Shown: positions 1-12,522 of the stretch, piece by piece | How the letters are laid out: each line of letters opens with the position of its first letter | Position numbering within the stretch: the first letter of the stretch is position 1 | Origin: Adineta steineri | Taxonomy: Eukaryota; Rotifera; Eurotatoria; Adinetida; Adinetidae | Direction: 5' to 3' | NCBI GenBank assembly: GCA_905250115.1 | Contig: CAJNOI010000157.1 | Location: 124,001-188,000 of the forward strand | Length of the DNA stretch: 64,000 nt | Position numbers and translations under genes: made by a program | The notes under the pieces: generated by a model | The model's input: only the letters and a program-made list of their open reading frames with translations | What the model was told of the DNA's origin: nothing | Database searches by the model: none

Positions 1-2587
1 ATAAACATAGTAACCATTACAGTTAGTTACAGAAACTGAATTTGACCAATTACAGGAATTACTAGCCCAATAGTAGCACACAGTACCAGTAACAGTACTA
101 CCGACTGCTGGAAGACTACCAGTATACCATCCAGGAGCATCAGTATTGCATCTATATATACTTGTATAATAATTAGCTAACATTGTGCCACCAGCACCTG
201 AGAAACGAACCCATACTGGTGTGGACAAAAAATAATAATAATCACATTGACTAGTCGCGACTCCATACGTCATAAGTCGAGTAGCATCTGTAATTGATGT
301 ATAACTGAAGCATTGTGATGGTAGTGCAACAGATGTTGTTGTTGTAGCTAAATAATCAATAATATTTCATGTAGTTATTATTGTCAATAAAAATGAGATA
401 CGTAAATTTGAAAGGATATATAAGAAATTTTACAATTATTGATTTTAATAAAAACTATTCTAATAAAATAAATTTGATTCCTAAGAATTGAAGATCTTAT
501 CTATGTGTCTTTTACTCACTTTTAGATGTTGTACTTGTGCTTGATGTTGATGTGGATGTTGTTGATGCTGAAATAAATTACATGAAATTTCTTTTATTAT
601 CGACAAGAACAGTATTTGTCACGTACTTGTTTTACTTGTGGTTGATGTGGATGTTGACGTTGATGTTGATGTGGATGTTGATGTTGTTGATGCTGAAATA
701 GATTATATGAAATCTCTTTTATTTACAACAAGAATAGGATTTGTCACATACTTGTTTTGGTTGTGGTTGATGTGGATGTCGATGTAGATGTTGACGTTGA
801 ACTTGTAGAAGTTGATGAGGTTGACGTGGATGTTGAGCTTGTNNNNNNNNNNGTTGACGTGGATGTTGAGCTTGTGGAAGTTGAAGTTGATGTTGATGTG
901 GAGGTTGATGTTGATGTTGAACTTGTGGAAGTTGATGAAGTTGATGTGGATGTTGAGCTTGTGGAAGTTGACGAGGTTGATGTTGATGTTGAGCTCGTCG
1001 AAGATGACGAAGTTGATGTGGACGTTGAACTCGTGGAAGTTGATGAGGTTGATGTCGATGTTGAGCTTGTCGAAGTCGATGAGGTTGATGTTGATGTTGA
1101 ACTTGTGGAAGTTGATGAGGTTGACGTGGACGTTGAACTCGTAGAAGTTGACGAAGTTGATGAGGTTGATGTGGATGTTGAGCTTGTGGAAGTTGATGTT
1201 GATGTTGAACTTGTGGAAGTTGACGAAGTTGATGTGGATGTTGAACTTGTTGCTAGACGGAAAAAGTAAGAAAAGAAAATAATAAAAAATAAGTGAAGAT
1301 ATGAGATAGTTTACAAGTTGAAGTTGATGTAGTGCTTGTTGTGGTTGTCGTCGTTGTGGTAGCTGTTGTAGTTGTTACAGTTTGTGCTAATACAAAAACA
1401 ATTCTTTCTTAAAAGTCAAGTTAAATAATTGATTACGCATCGAGAACTAGCTCTAACTTATATTTACTAATAGAATAAATAACTACGACAGTAAGTTAAA
1501 TTTCGTCAATCAATTCGTTTGTTTATTTAGTTTAATATAGGTAATGATAAATATCTATATATTAAAATATAGCTGCTCCAAATCATTAGGAACAGCAAAT
1601 TTTGATAAAAACACAAATAATTCTTCATAGTTAGAAGTTTAGCGAATATTTTCCCCTTATGAACTTCTAAGCTCGTAACATGAAAGTATTTATCGGATGG
1701 TTAAAACAATATTTGTTTGTTGTATTATGTATAATAAGATAGATATTTATGGAACTCTTGCTCTTTAATAACAATCACTCTACATAAGTGCTACATTCAT
1801 ACTATTGGCAGATTTTAAAGTATCAAAAAGTACAAGAGTTAAGATGAGAATTATATTTAAACAATATAAGTAAGAATAATCTTGGCATTGAATTTGGTAT
1901 CAAAGTTTCTTTCAAAATACCGATGAGAGATTAGTACTACTAAAAGCAAAGATTGGAAATGAAACCATATCAAGTCGACTGAAGCTACCACCAACAAAAG
2001 ATATCAATCAGATAGAAAAAATACTTGAACTCATAAACTTTCATCTGAGGCATCTATGAAGTAGAAACCTTAGTAATACTACAAATATGGCTTCAATTGA
2101 TGTATATACCAATGACAATATCAACTAAAAGTATACATTATCTAGTGTTGATTACTGAAAATTTTTGAAAAATTCTGATTTAATTTTTGCACTATCTTAA
2201 ATCTGTGACAATATTCATTTGATGAAAAAATTTACCTTGAGTAACTGCATCAGATTGTTTATTAACTGAAGTTCCTATTAATACAGATGCAGCCAGTAAT
2301 ATTCCTAAAGTGCAAGAACCAACAACAGCTACAGCAATCCAACGTCTCCTTTTTGTCCAAAATCTTAAATGATTGATGAAAAATAATATTTAATCAAAAT
2401 ATATTTATAGAAAAGAGATGTCTTACGTTCTTCTTTGTTTTGATCTAACAACTCGAAGCTCTCGTACATTCACTTTAACATGTCTTGCTGATACACGAGA
2501 ACTCTATTATATATTTAGTTCATTTTTATTGAAATTATTATAGAATAATGAATGGCTTACTATATTTTCTGATTCAATCGATGCCAT
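1..2587 (-). CDS. Type II membrane protein with Ser/Thr-rich stalk and D8C domain (3' end off window)
   Basis: Eight exons join in frame: 2587-2561, 2503-2427, 2363-2236, 1386-1315, 1252-752, 692-627, 567-520, 347-1 (open at the left edge). The start gives a short basic cytoplasmic tail, then FWTKRRRW followed by one hydrophobic segment (VAVVGSCTLGILLAASVLIG), so the protein is probably type II. Exons 4-7 encode about 230 residues of nearly pure Ser/Thr, a likely O-glycosylated stalk. Exon 8 encodes a Cys-rich module with WVRFSGAGGTM, RCNTDAPGWYTG and CNGYYVY, matching the D8C domain of uromodulin, GP2 and OIT3. The 10-N gap lies inside the stalk exon and keeps frame as assembled; its true length may differ because the region is repetitive. 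Inferred role: secreted-face mucin or adhesion protein. Remaining domains lie outside the window. Confidence 0.75.
752..1252 (-). repeat. Degenerate trinucleotide-pair repeat encoding Ser/Thr stalk
   Basis: A low-complexity tract of TCAACA/TCCACA/TCAACT-type hexamers on the minus strand, forming the largest exon of the D8C protein. The opposite strand stays open as a Val/Asp/Glu repeat, which is an artefact of the hexamer periodicity. The tract contains the N gap at 843-852. Confidence 0.8.
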
Positions 2588-4768
2588 TGAAATATTTTTA
2601 TTAGTAAAAATATCGAAATGAATGATGATCTTTTTACATACTGCTCTATTTATTGGTACGCAAAAGTAGAGTGATTTTTATTCGATTTTGAATATTTTTT
2701 TTCTTAAGAGACACATAATATACTTTCTATAATAAACATTTCTATTGCGTTTATTTGACAGACTGAAAGAAAAACAATCGTAGTGCAACAATAAATGTTG
2801 TTTGTAAAAGGAGTGGAATGTTAAAGATAACATTTTAAATAAGTTATATGATGATTTGTTGGGCTTTATTAGTGAACTGATAAGACTATACCTTTTAAAT
2901 AGGAAAAAAATGCTTTTAAGGGTATTTTCATTACAAAATAAAATTATTTGATCAATTTAAATGCCAACGTATTTGAAGTACCAATTCAATAGACAAAATA
3001 CTAATATAAATTCATAATGTAATCATTCACAAAATTATTTTCATAATACGTACATAGAATTAATTATTTAAAGATATGTTATTAAGAAATTGAGAATTTC
3101 TATAAGAATGAACAATCATAATTCAGTATCTAAAATCTTGAAACTGAACTTTCAAATAAGTAATATTTATTTGTAACTTTTAATTGTAGATCTGAATTTG
3201 TCGATCAAATTTTCTTTTTCTTTTTTATACTTTAACAAAGTAGGTCAATTTTATCATAGGCATTTTTATATTGATGTACTTCATTTATTTCACAATTAGT
3301 ATAAAAAATCATAAAATTCTTAATTTGATCAAGGTACTTTGACCAAACGTATTTTTTTTTGTCATAGTTTGTACATCCTATATTTTGATTTAATCAGTCG
3401 ATTCGAATCTTGGTTACCTTTAAAGCAATGTCTTATAAACTTTGTAATAAGTAACAACGATGGAGCCTTACTAAGTAAATGTTTTATAACTTTACCTGGA
3501 CAATAAAAAAAAATCAGAGTATGCTTTTATCCAAACAACACACCTTCATTTTTTTACATTCTTATGAAATTGGTCAACAAATAACGTAGTCTTTATAAAA
3601 ATCAACAACTATGACATACATTTTATTATTTCAATTAACAATTCAACTTGTCTTTCATACTGACTTACCAGATATAGAAATATCTAATATTAACATCAAT
3701 CATATCCACTGACTATTTTAAAACAAAAGGTGATTAGATATTTTTTGATTAACTTTTGATATAAACAAGATGAGGAACTACGGCTTTCACCCATAAAAAG
3801 ATTTCTTGAATTATTTCCCTTACAGTTGTAGCAAGACAGTTTCAAAAAACTCGATTTCCCATCGAAATACTACAAAAACTTATGTATTTCACGTTTTCTT
3901 TAGAAACAATGAGGTAGGAAACTCTGTTTCGATGAGTGAAATATCTTATTAGTAGTAGTCAGAAAATACTCATTCATCTTTTATTTTGATATGGCTACTA
4001 GAATCAAGCAAAACATTTCCCATTTTTTTCAAAAAAATATTTCAATCTATTGTTACTTAAAAAAAATAAATGAAAGAATTTTTCTATGATGATCATATGA
4101 TACAATTCATGCTTTAGCTGCAATATTTTACCCGTGAACAATTTTCAGGATTTTTTGTCACAATAAATAAATTAGTTATCTATTCATTTCAAGCAATGCA
4201 TTTAATAAACTAAAGTATAGTGACGTTTACCTAAGTTATGAATGAATAAAATTTCGAAAAGTTATTACAAAATTTTATGTCTTCTTAAATCAACAATTAT
4301 TCAAAGTACATATTTTGCTGAGTTACGCCCAAACAATCAATTATGAATGTTTTTGAAAAAAACAATCATCATCTCAAGTATCTATATTATTTATTTTTAA
4401 AGAACATTAAATACAATTTAAGTGCTAAACTTACATTATATAATAAAAATAAAGGAAACATAAGTATTAAAACCATTTCTTAGTTTTATCCAGATTTGTA
4501 GTGACCGAAGCCCACCCGCTAGATTCTTTCAGTTGATATTAGTAAAAGAAATTTGTATATGATACAAAATTGCGTACAAATACAGATGTTTACATTAATA
4601 TAATATTTTTAATTTAAAATTGTGAAGAAAAAAAAGAAAAAGAAAAGATGAATATCTAAGTACACAGCACAGCAAACAAAACTAAATATACAAAATCATA
4701 TCACAATTATTGCTGGTCTATTTTATTTAAGATCTTATAAATAAATTCTTTCGAAATTCTTTTATTTC
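2588..4768. other. Non-coding, AT-rich
   Basis: About 2.2 kb between the start of the D8C gene and the 3' end of the bHLH gene. No ORF with family character, no repeat with clear edges and no RNA gene were recognised. It should hold the D8C promoter and the bHLH 3' UTR. Confidence 0.5.
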
Positions 4769-5426
4769 TTAACATAAACGAGGTTTTTCTTCAATAATAT
4801 TCTCTTGATGATCATTAAGATGTTCAGATTGAATTTGATATTCATATTCATGATTCGAGTAACAATTATTATTTATATTCGATGATGCAGATAATCGATT
4901 ATTCATAGAACATAATGATGAAGCTCGATGACAAGATGAATATGGCCAACTCTATACACACACAAAAAAAAAGATAATATTTATTTCTTAAAAAAAAATC
5001 ATTGTTTCAATTGACTAACAAAATTATTTGGTGCTTGAATTGAAAGTGATGTTGTAGTTGGTGGTGTTGTTGTTATTTGTTGTATTGGTAGTTCATCATT
5101 ATCTAATATTTGTGTTAAATGAAGAATATAACTTGTAGCTAAACGAAGTGTATCAAGTTTTGATAATTTTGTATCATGTGGAACCTATATTAGACAAATT
5201 GTTTTTTGTTGAGAAAATAATTTTAAATAGAATAAATACAAACCCATGGTAGATGAGTTTTTAGTTTAATAAATGCTTTACTTAATACACGCATTCGAGC
5301 ACGTTCACGAGCATTAGCAGCATTTCTTTGTTGCATTCCACCGCCTGATGAATTATTTAATTTATTAGGAGAATTACTTGTTATCGTTGTAGTTGAATCA
5401 CTGCTTGATAAACGTTTACGTCCCAT
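4769..5426 (-). CDS. bHLH transcription factor, TCF21/musculin-like
   Basis: Three exons (5426-5244, 5184-5020, 4951-4769) give 176 residues, close to the usual length of TCF21 (capsulin). After a Lys/Arg- and Ser-rich N-terminus, the basic region [19 protein letters not shown] and helix 1 KLKTHLPW end exon 1. Exon 2 continues with [20 protein letters not shown] (loop and helix 2). The exon 2/3 junction recreates NF-SWPY, resembling the NLTWPF motif after the bHLH in TCF21 and musculin. Proteins of this family bind E-boxes as heterodimers with E proteins and specify mesodermal or muscle lineages; that role here is inferred. Both introns are about 60 bp and in phase 0. TCF21 and MSC cannot be told apart by eye. 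Confidence 0.9.
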
Positions 5427-7514
5427 TTAATAGAATATAAAGAAGAAAAACTGAAATAAAAAAAAATGAGAGAAAATCTCATTTGTTTCTGATTGGTTTC
5501 TGTCTTTGTAATGTTTATGTATACAGTTAACCGGAAGCAAACGCATTTTTTCTTCTCGCGCTCTCTCTCTCTCTCTCTTCTATCGACTTTATCATTGTCT
5601 TGTCATCTTTCATTCTCGTAATCACTTTCTGACAGATAATGGATTAGTATGTTTTCTTGCTTTGAGCAATCCATACTTACATTACTTTAAAAGACACATA
5701 CATATTTACACATGCTGTGTGATGATTTGATCATAAAACTTTATAAATAACACTTTCTTCTTTTCCTTCTTATTAGGAAAATAAAAAGAATAATAAACAT
5801 TATCGAACATATGTTCTTTTATATGAAATTACAACTTTACACAATTGAAATCAATCTTTCGATTAGTTCTATTTAATACTAATTATATACTTTCTCATTT
5901 TTAGATTTTATAATAGAATATTCTACAATTGAATACTACAGGCATAATCAAAATTTTGCCGTTAGAAATTTAACATATTACATTCCAGCTGGTCCAATAA
6001 TATCCAATCTTTCAAAGCTATGACTATTAACTGTCTGATTATAGAAATCATCTAGTTTCCATTTGAGAAGAGATTATATCATTATTTATATACTTTTCTA
6101 ATGTAATATTTCATATTGGCAACCGAACTCTAATAAACAAGAACTTTCGAAATTTACTACTAACGGAACTGATAAATATTCTTATTTGAGATTGAATAAT
6201 CAAAACTGAAATATTCATAGTTTATCAATATAAACTATCGAATGAATCCGAAATGTCTTGATTTGCAGAACATTATTTTAAAAATTCAGTTATGAAATTA
6301 TTATCCAAAGATATTCACAAATATAAAAACCATACTTTACAGTATTAAAAATGCAATTGGACTGTTTAACTTAGTTAAATAGTAAGAGCTATCTGTAAGT
6401 AAAATAAACAATCTAATTTTTATTGTTTATCCGAATAATTAGATTATCCTTTTTAATTTCTCTATGAAATTATTTTCTTGAAGAATTTTATCTTTTCATT
6501 ATTAAGTAAAATCGTAAAAGAAATATTTCTCCTCGATCTGAGTAACATATCTTTTCTTCGTAGTAAAAAATATTTGAAGCTTACCAGATGTTTTTTGTCT
6601 TCGTTGTTGTATGTCGTTATGGTATTATTCTCGTGTTATCACGAAGGCTATATAAAGACGATAATAGTGTAAAAGAAAAGAAATGGAATATAAACATGAT
6701 CGTTTTTTTCATTGGTTCTATTCTCTTTACTCTTATTGGATTATTCTATATATATATATATATGGAATAAATCAACGAAATAATTGCTCATCTTTTTTTT
6801 GTTGTTTCCTCTTCTTCCTCTTCTATCTTGTAATAGTCGAAGAGAAAGAAGAAGACAGCCTTGGTATATTGTTGTTTTTTAATGCCCTCTCAGTCGACCT
6901 TAACCATTCGATTAGTCGAAGGAGGAGATTGTTTCTATAATGTATCTTTATCACATTCAACATATCAACAAATTGACATTTTCCAGTAGGTCGAAATGTG
7001 TTTAAAAAAGCATTTGTGATCATCGTTCAGCTAATTGGAATATAAACAAAATCATCTTTTTCTCTATATCGATGTGATTTATGCATTACTCATTCAATAT
7101 CATAATTGACTTTTTAGTAGGATGGCACGTGTATGTCACATATACAGTGATGTGTTAATGTTCTCTCGTTTTTTATCCATATTTCTCATCATCAATCGAT
7201 CGATCATTTCCGTCTTTCAACTCCAGTTGGATTCCATCACTTTATTAGAAGATTAGAATGAAGAAAACTTAAACAAAACATAAGAGAAAATTAGAAAAAC
7301 AAAAGAATCCAACATTTCAATGGTAAATATAATAGAGAAAGTAGTGTTAATATAGTCATATATTAATGTCTCCAACGTTTTTTCATAATCGATATAGATG
7401 TATTTGAAATTGAATCAAAATAATAGATGTATTTTCTTTTTGTTTAGTTAATCATTATAACATTGATACGATGATGATGATGATGGTTGAAAATGAATTT
7501 ATTCTCTTGATTAT
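5427..7514. other. Non-coding stretch with CT microsatellite
   Basis: About 2.1 kb upstream of the bHLH gene and downstream of the FAM194 gene. A (CT)n run lies near 5559-5578, where a bHLH promoter might be expected. The short ORFs near 6478-7023 have no domain, poor composition and no splice context, so they were not called. Confidence 0.5.
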
Positions 7515-10017
7515 TTATTTAATAGCTGGTAAAATATTTGTTAGAATTTTTTTCTCAGAATAAATCCGTTGTTTTATTGCTCGACCAACATCAGAATGAG
7601 GTATGAATTGTTCAATTGAATTTGTTATAATATTCACTAGAAGAAGAAGTTATTTTTGTTTTTAAAAATATTAGAAAAAAAAAGAAATTTATACCTTCGG
7701 ATGTTTTTGCTGAATTTTTCATAGGTTCTATATTAAATGTAGTTCGTTTTGTTAATATTGGTACATGTTCAAATTGTTTAACATTTTGATTTTGATTTAT
7801 ATCATCGATAGGTTGTGATACTGTTGATGAAATATCAGAAAAACAATAAGCATCAATATCCATAATACCTTAAAAATAAAAATTACACAATTAGTTTATT
7901 CGATGTTGAAAAATCTACCTAATACTGTTCGATATTCTTTAAGCCAAGTATCGCAAATGTTTTTAAAACGTTCTTTTAATAGATTTAATTCTTTCATAAA
8001 TAATAAATAACGTGTATCAAGTTGTTCATCAATTTGTTTTTGAGAATGTCCTTGTTGATGTTTCTCGGAAATATTTGTATTTGTTGAAATTGTTCTTTTT
8101 CTTTGACTTTTATTATCTCCTAAGAATTTTTTTGTTGTAGGTATGGGTGTTGGTGTATCTGATAATGTCGGTGTTGGTGTTGTTGATATTTGAGCTCCTA
8201 ATTGAAATTTAAATTCTTCATTATGACATGTAAATGCAAAACGTATATTCGTTGGATTATTATATTCAAGTTGCATAAATGAATTTAATTGGATTTGAAC
8301 TGTATTTTCAAGTAGTGTCAAATTCGTATCATTTTCATCAATAGGAATTGATTGTCTTCGACCTTTAGTTTTGAAATGTGATTGAAATTGTTTTTCAATA
8401 ACACCTGTTTTTCCATTACATAAATAAGCTGATTCATGTTGATTATTTGTTATAAAACGAGCATGAAATGTTGGCTGCATTATAACGATATTACCAGTTG
8501 ATGTAACAAGACCAAGAAATTGTTTTGCTGTTATTCCAGTATCATCGTAAAAGAGCGTTGTTGAGAATGGCGATCGAAGTCGTAAAACAGCCAAACGGCC
8601 AGATGGATAACTATAATTAATCGATATGGTATTTAAAAAAAACAAAATTTATTAAAATTTACTATATTTGAGTTGAGCCATCTATTAATTCAATGTAACA
8701 TTTACGTTTCGTTTCAGGTATATCAATATTAATATTATATTTTTGTGGAATTTCATGTCGTAAAACTGAGAGTATAAATTTCGATTTTTGTCGTCCTATA
8801 AAAGAGCGCTAAAATCAAAATTCTTTTCAAAATAATAAAATAACTAACGACTAAATTCATTTATTAATAATAAATTATTTTTATTTCGATTTAATGGATT
8901 ATCATCATAAAACCAAACTTGACAAATTTTTGGATGTTTAATATCAATTTGGTTATTTGTTGCAAGTCTATAAATATAAACAGAAATAAAATCAAAATAA
9001 TAAATTAAAAATAACAAACATTTTTTGTTTTGTTTCCGCTAATAAACGTTTACATTTATTTTGTGTTAAATTTATTAATTCTTGATCAAAATCAGTTCCT
9101 TGTTTTGGTACATCGAATAGAACAACTAATAATAAAATAAATAAATTAGATTTTTTAAAATATAATAAATTCAATTACATTTTTGTTCATGTATTTGTAT
9201 TTTCTGTACTTGTTTAAGAAGTTGTGTTGATAATCGAAATTCAACATGTATACCATGTTTAATTGTTTCTACTCCATGTTCTGAAGTACTTTGATGAGTT
9301 GTTTTTAATGAACGTTGATGATCATGTATTGGATCAGTTGTATTAACCAAAGATGATTGATTTGCATTTATTTGGGTATTTTTTATTCCTGATTGAATAC
9401 TTACATGTGAATTTCTTCGACGATGAATTATTGTTTTATTATCTTGTTGTTTTTCAGATTTGATTTGTTCGGAATTTTTCTGTTTAATATATTGATGCCA
9501 ATGATCTTCACCTGTTTTAGTTCGCCATGTCTTTACATAGAGAAAGTAAAAAAGAAGATTTTTAATAAAAGAAATATGAATTTACTTTATATTTATATTC
9601 GGTATTTTTAATTAAATCAGACCATGTTGAATGTAAACCAACAATTAATGAACTAGGTAAAGATATTTTTGGTAGAATTGATGTTGAATTGTTTAATTCA
9701 TTGTCTTTTATTAATTTTGATGAATTCGATATTGAATTTTTTTTTGATTTATTATTAAATATATTTAAATATGTATCTAATTCTTTAGTTAATAATTCGG
9801 GTATAATTGGTGGATCTACTATATTACTAGTTTGTTTTTTAAGTGCATTAGGTGTTAGAATTTCTGATTTATTTGTCTCATAATCTTCGACAGCTGAAGC
9901 TATTCTCGATTGATACAAAGCTTGATTTAAATCTTTAAAATCTCGTCTAGATCGATGAACACCACCGATATGAGATCCTTGGGAAAATTGATCATAAAAA
10001 TAATATTCTGATGTCAT
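7515..10017 (-). CDS. FAM194-domain protein (ERICH6/C3orf20-like)
   Basis: Eight exons join in frame: 10017-9586, 9530-9179, 9125-9020, 8967-8849, 8795-8663, 8610-7919, 7868-7695, 7636-7515, for 709 residues. The N-terminal half is polar and low in complexity. Around exons 5-6 it reads CYIELIDGSTQI then YYPSGRLAVLRLRSPF, followed by a beta-rich stretch (FYDDTG, FLGLVTSTGNIVI, QPTFHARF). This resembles the FAM194 domain of vertebrate ERICH6 and C3orf20, where a YPSG motif opens the domain. No catalytic residues are apparent and the molecular function of the family is unknown; the relatives I recall are expressed in testis and ciliated cells. The ATG follows TTTTTCAG by 7 bases and lies 76 bp after the stop of the SNARE gene on the same strand. 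The exon 5 acceptor at 8796-8797 was chosen over a nearby AG because it alone keeps the frame. Confidence 0.65.
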
Positions 10018-10093
10018 TTTATATCTGAAAAATAAAAATAATATAAATCATAGAAAAAATAAAAAAGATTATTTATTATTTCGTTATAAAAAA
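10018..10093 (-). promoter_or_regulatory. 76-bp intercistronic spacer with poly(A)-like and splice-acceptor-like signals
   Basis: On the minus strand the spacer has, in order, an AATAAA motif, a U-rich tract and TTTTTCAG, 7 bases before the ATG of the FAM194 gene. It is too short to hold an ordinary promoter plus terminator. The order resembles the spacer of a trans-spliced operon. Spliced-leader trans-splicing is known in bdelloids; its use here is an inference. Confidence 0.4.
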
Positions 10094-11119
10094 TTAAAGA
10101 ACAGCATTTAAAAGAACTTTTTGTCCATTTGCCATCGTTAATGGATTTAAATTCGGTGTCATTGTATTTATATTTGTTAATGTTTGATGTTGTGTTGGTG
10201 AAGAACCTAATATATGATGACCAAGTAATGTATAATCCGTTAGAAGATCTCCACTTTGCATAGCTTGTGTTTCAATTTTCGTTATAACAATATTATGTTT
10301 ATTAACTTCATTTGTCATAATTTCAGTCATTTTTAATAAATTATCTAAATAGAGATTTAATTGTGTAAAATTTGTTGCCATATTTATTTCATTAAATAAA
10401 CGTTCAGGTTGATCAATATAACCATAGGATAATGAATGATGTTGTAAAAGATAATCACGTAATTGATTTTGATTTTTTTCATTGATTTCGATTTGTTTAT
10501 TTTGAATATTATTTACTTGATTAATTGTTTGAAGAAAATCAGGATGTTCACGTCGATTACGTGCTAATGCACGTGTTCGTGTTATCATTTCTTCACGTTC
10601 TGATGTTGAACTCTAAATATTCAATAAAGAAAAATATTTCTTTGTATAATTTCTTATTTTTACCCAACGAATTTGATTTTCTGGAATAATTTTTAATTTT
10701 TTTGGAGTTTTTTGTTTACGTTTTTTTGGTTTTTTATTTAAACATCCAAAACAAGTAAAACCAAAACATGTACCATTTGCACAAGCACCACAACATTTTC
10801 CTCCATTAACTTCATTTAAATCATCTGCAATATCTTTGATTTCTTTTTCTAAACGATTTATTAAATTATAAGATCGTTGCATTGAATCTCCTTGAAATAT
10901 TAATTTTCCTAATGTTTCTTTTGCTATTAATTCACTAAAATGTAATTGTTTAACAATATTTTCTGTTGCTTGAACATCTTCATCTAATAAACGTTCTTTA
11001 CGACTTCGTATAAGACTATTACGAAAACGATTGATTATATCAGTTGTTTGTTCAACTATTGAATTACCACCACCACCACCATCAAATGTTCCTGTCGATG
11101 TACGAACACTTCCTGTCAT
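10094..11119 (-). CDS. SNAP-25-like Qbc SNARE
   Basis: Two exons (11119-10664, 10612-10094) give 324 residues; SNAP-25 has about 206, so the termini and linker are longer. The first SNARE helix reads ETLGKLIFQGDSMQRSYNLI, with Q in the place of the ionic-layer Q53 and hydrophobic layer residues on both sides. It is followed by a Cys-rich linker (GKCCGACANGTCFGFTCFGC) matching the palmitoylated cluster of SNAP-25, then a Lys-rich patch. Exon 2 begins SEREEM, matching DEREQM of SNAP-25. The second helix carries MTNEVNKHNIVITKIE, aligning with MGNEIDTQNRQIDRIM; the ionic-layer Q174 position is His. Expected role: target-membrane SNARE in vesicle fusion, anchored by palmitoyl groups. It could be a divergent SNAP-23/25 paralogue. 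A damaged partial copy lies at 12163-12285. Confidence 0.75.
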
Positions 11120-12162
11120 TATAAAATAAAGTAAAACGAGAAATAGTCACCGAGACAAAAACAAAACAAATAATAAATAAAAGATTAGAGACGCGCCTCG
11201 AGAAAAAAAAAGGAAAATTAGTCATCATAATAATAATATTGTTAATGTAAATTCTTTTTTTGGAAAAAATATTTTAAAACAGTTAAATAATATACGTAAA
11301 ATTCACCAAGGTGACGCGATAGAGAAAAAAGAGAGAGAGAGAAAAGAAATGAGATATTCTCTTCTATTCTTTGAAAGAGTTTCTTTTTTCAACTATGTAA
11401 TGAATAATATCATTTCTTACGTAAATGTTATTATCTAAATTGATTAAAAGACATTGTTCACTTCAAAATAATCTCAATACAATACTTGAAATAGTCAACA
11501 GTTTGTTAATCTTTAAAAATGTGATTGATGGCTATGCCTTAAAGGTATTATAAGTTGAAATAATATTCCATACTCTGTCGATTAACAACCTTAAAAATAA
11601 TATTATTCTCTCTCTCTCTTCGTCACATGTTGTAAACTGACATCAGCGAAATATACTTTCATTTTAAATGAAAATGTCTCGAATCGAGCAAGCATTGATT
11701 TTATTAGAATTTTGTTACTTGAATACATACATTAGAATGAAAACATTATTTACTGAATAAACAACAAAAGAAATATGAGAAGAAGAAAAAAAAGAAACGA
11801 TAGAAAGAAAATTTTATAAAAATAATGATTAAAAAACTTACTTTATGATCAATCTAGGATAGTAATAAACAACTCATTGAAAAAAAATTTAGTATTTAAA
11901 ATGAGTCAGGACTTTTAGTCCACTGTTTATGTGATATATAACAACGGAAGACTTTTATAAGCGAATATAAACGTTGTAAAAGTATTCTATCCTTCAATTA
12001 TTTGTTTATTTCAGTAAATATTTCGAGATGAAGAAAAACGACTCTTTTTTTTTATGAAAAGAGCTAAATCACCATTCTTAACGTGTATTTATTTATTGTC
12101 AAAGTATTAGCCGGTATAGTATTTCTCTGGTTGGAAATCGAGAAACGATATTAATTATTTAC
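11120..12162. other. Non-coding, upstream of SNARE gene
   Basis: AT-rich sequence with purine runs (GAGAGA near 11330-11345) and a CT run near 11610-11620. No gene was recognised. It probably contains the promoter of the SNARE/FAM194 pair. Confidence 0.45.
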
Positions 12163-12285
12163 ACGATGACGAAATAATGTGTAATCAGTTAAAAGATCGT
12201 TACTTTCCATAATTTGTACTTCAATTTTTACAATAACAATATTTTATGTTGATTAACTTCAGACGTCATCATTTCTATTCATATC
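12163..12285 (-). pseudogene. Relic of the SNAP-25-like second SNARE helix
   Basis: This segment aligns over about 120 bp with 10210-10335 of the intact SNARE gene, covering the second SNARE helix. It starts ATGACGTCTGAAGTTAAT on the minus strand and reads like TNEVNKH before a 1-base insertion causes a frameshift and an in-frame TAA. Later parts (SGDLLTDYTLL in the intact gene) remain recognisable at DNA level. It is a decayed partial duplicate about 1.9 kb from its probable source. The His at the ionic-layer position is also present in the relic. Confidence 0.7.
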
Positions 12286-12522
12286 AAAAAAAAATGATAT
12301 TTACGTCAATTTATTATTTTTTTTTACAACTTGTGTTGATATATTACTATGCAAATATGATGCAGACCGCCGTCATTTGTATTTAGAACAAACTTTTCTT
12401 GAATATAAAGCCATATGATATTTTTTAATTTGTATCTCTAGCATTTTACAAGAATAAGTGTAAAACTTTATATACAAAAAATAAAAGCTGGAATTAATAA
12501 ATAGTTACATTAGAAAATCATT

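Noticed and set aside
757..1269. Long plus-strand open frame rich in Val, Asp and Glu
   Set aside because: Mirror image of the Ser/Thr-coding hexamer repeat on the minus strand, which joins in phase with seven other exons.
6478..7023. Several short ORFs on both strands
   Set aside because: Hydrophobic or low-complexity translations of AT-rich DNA, overlapping each other, without splice or family signals.
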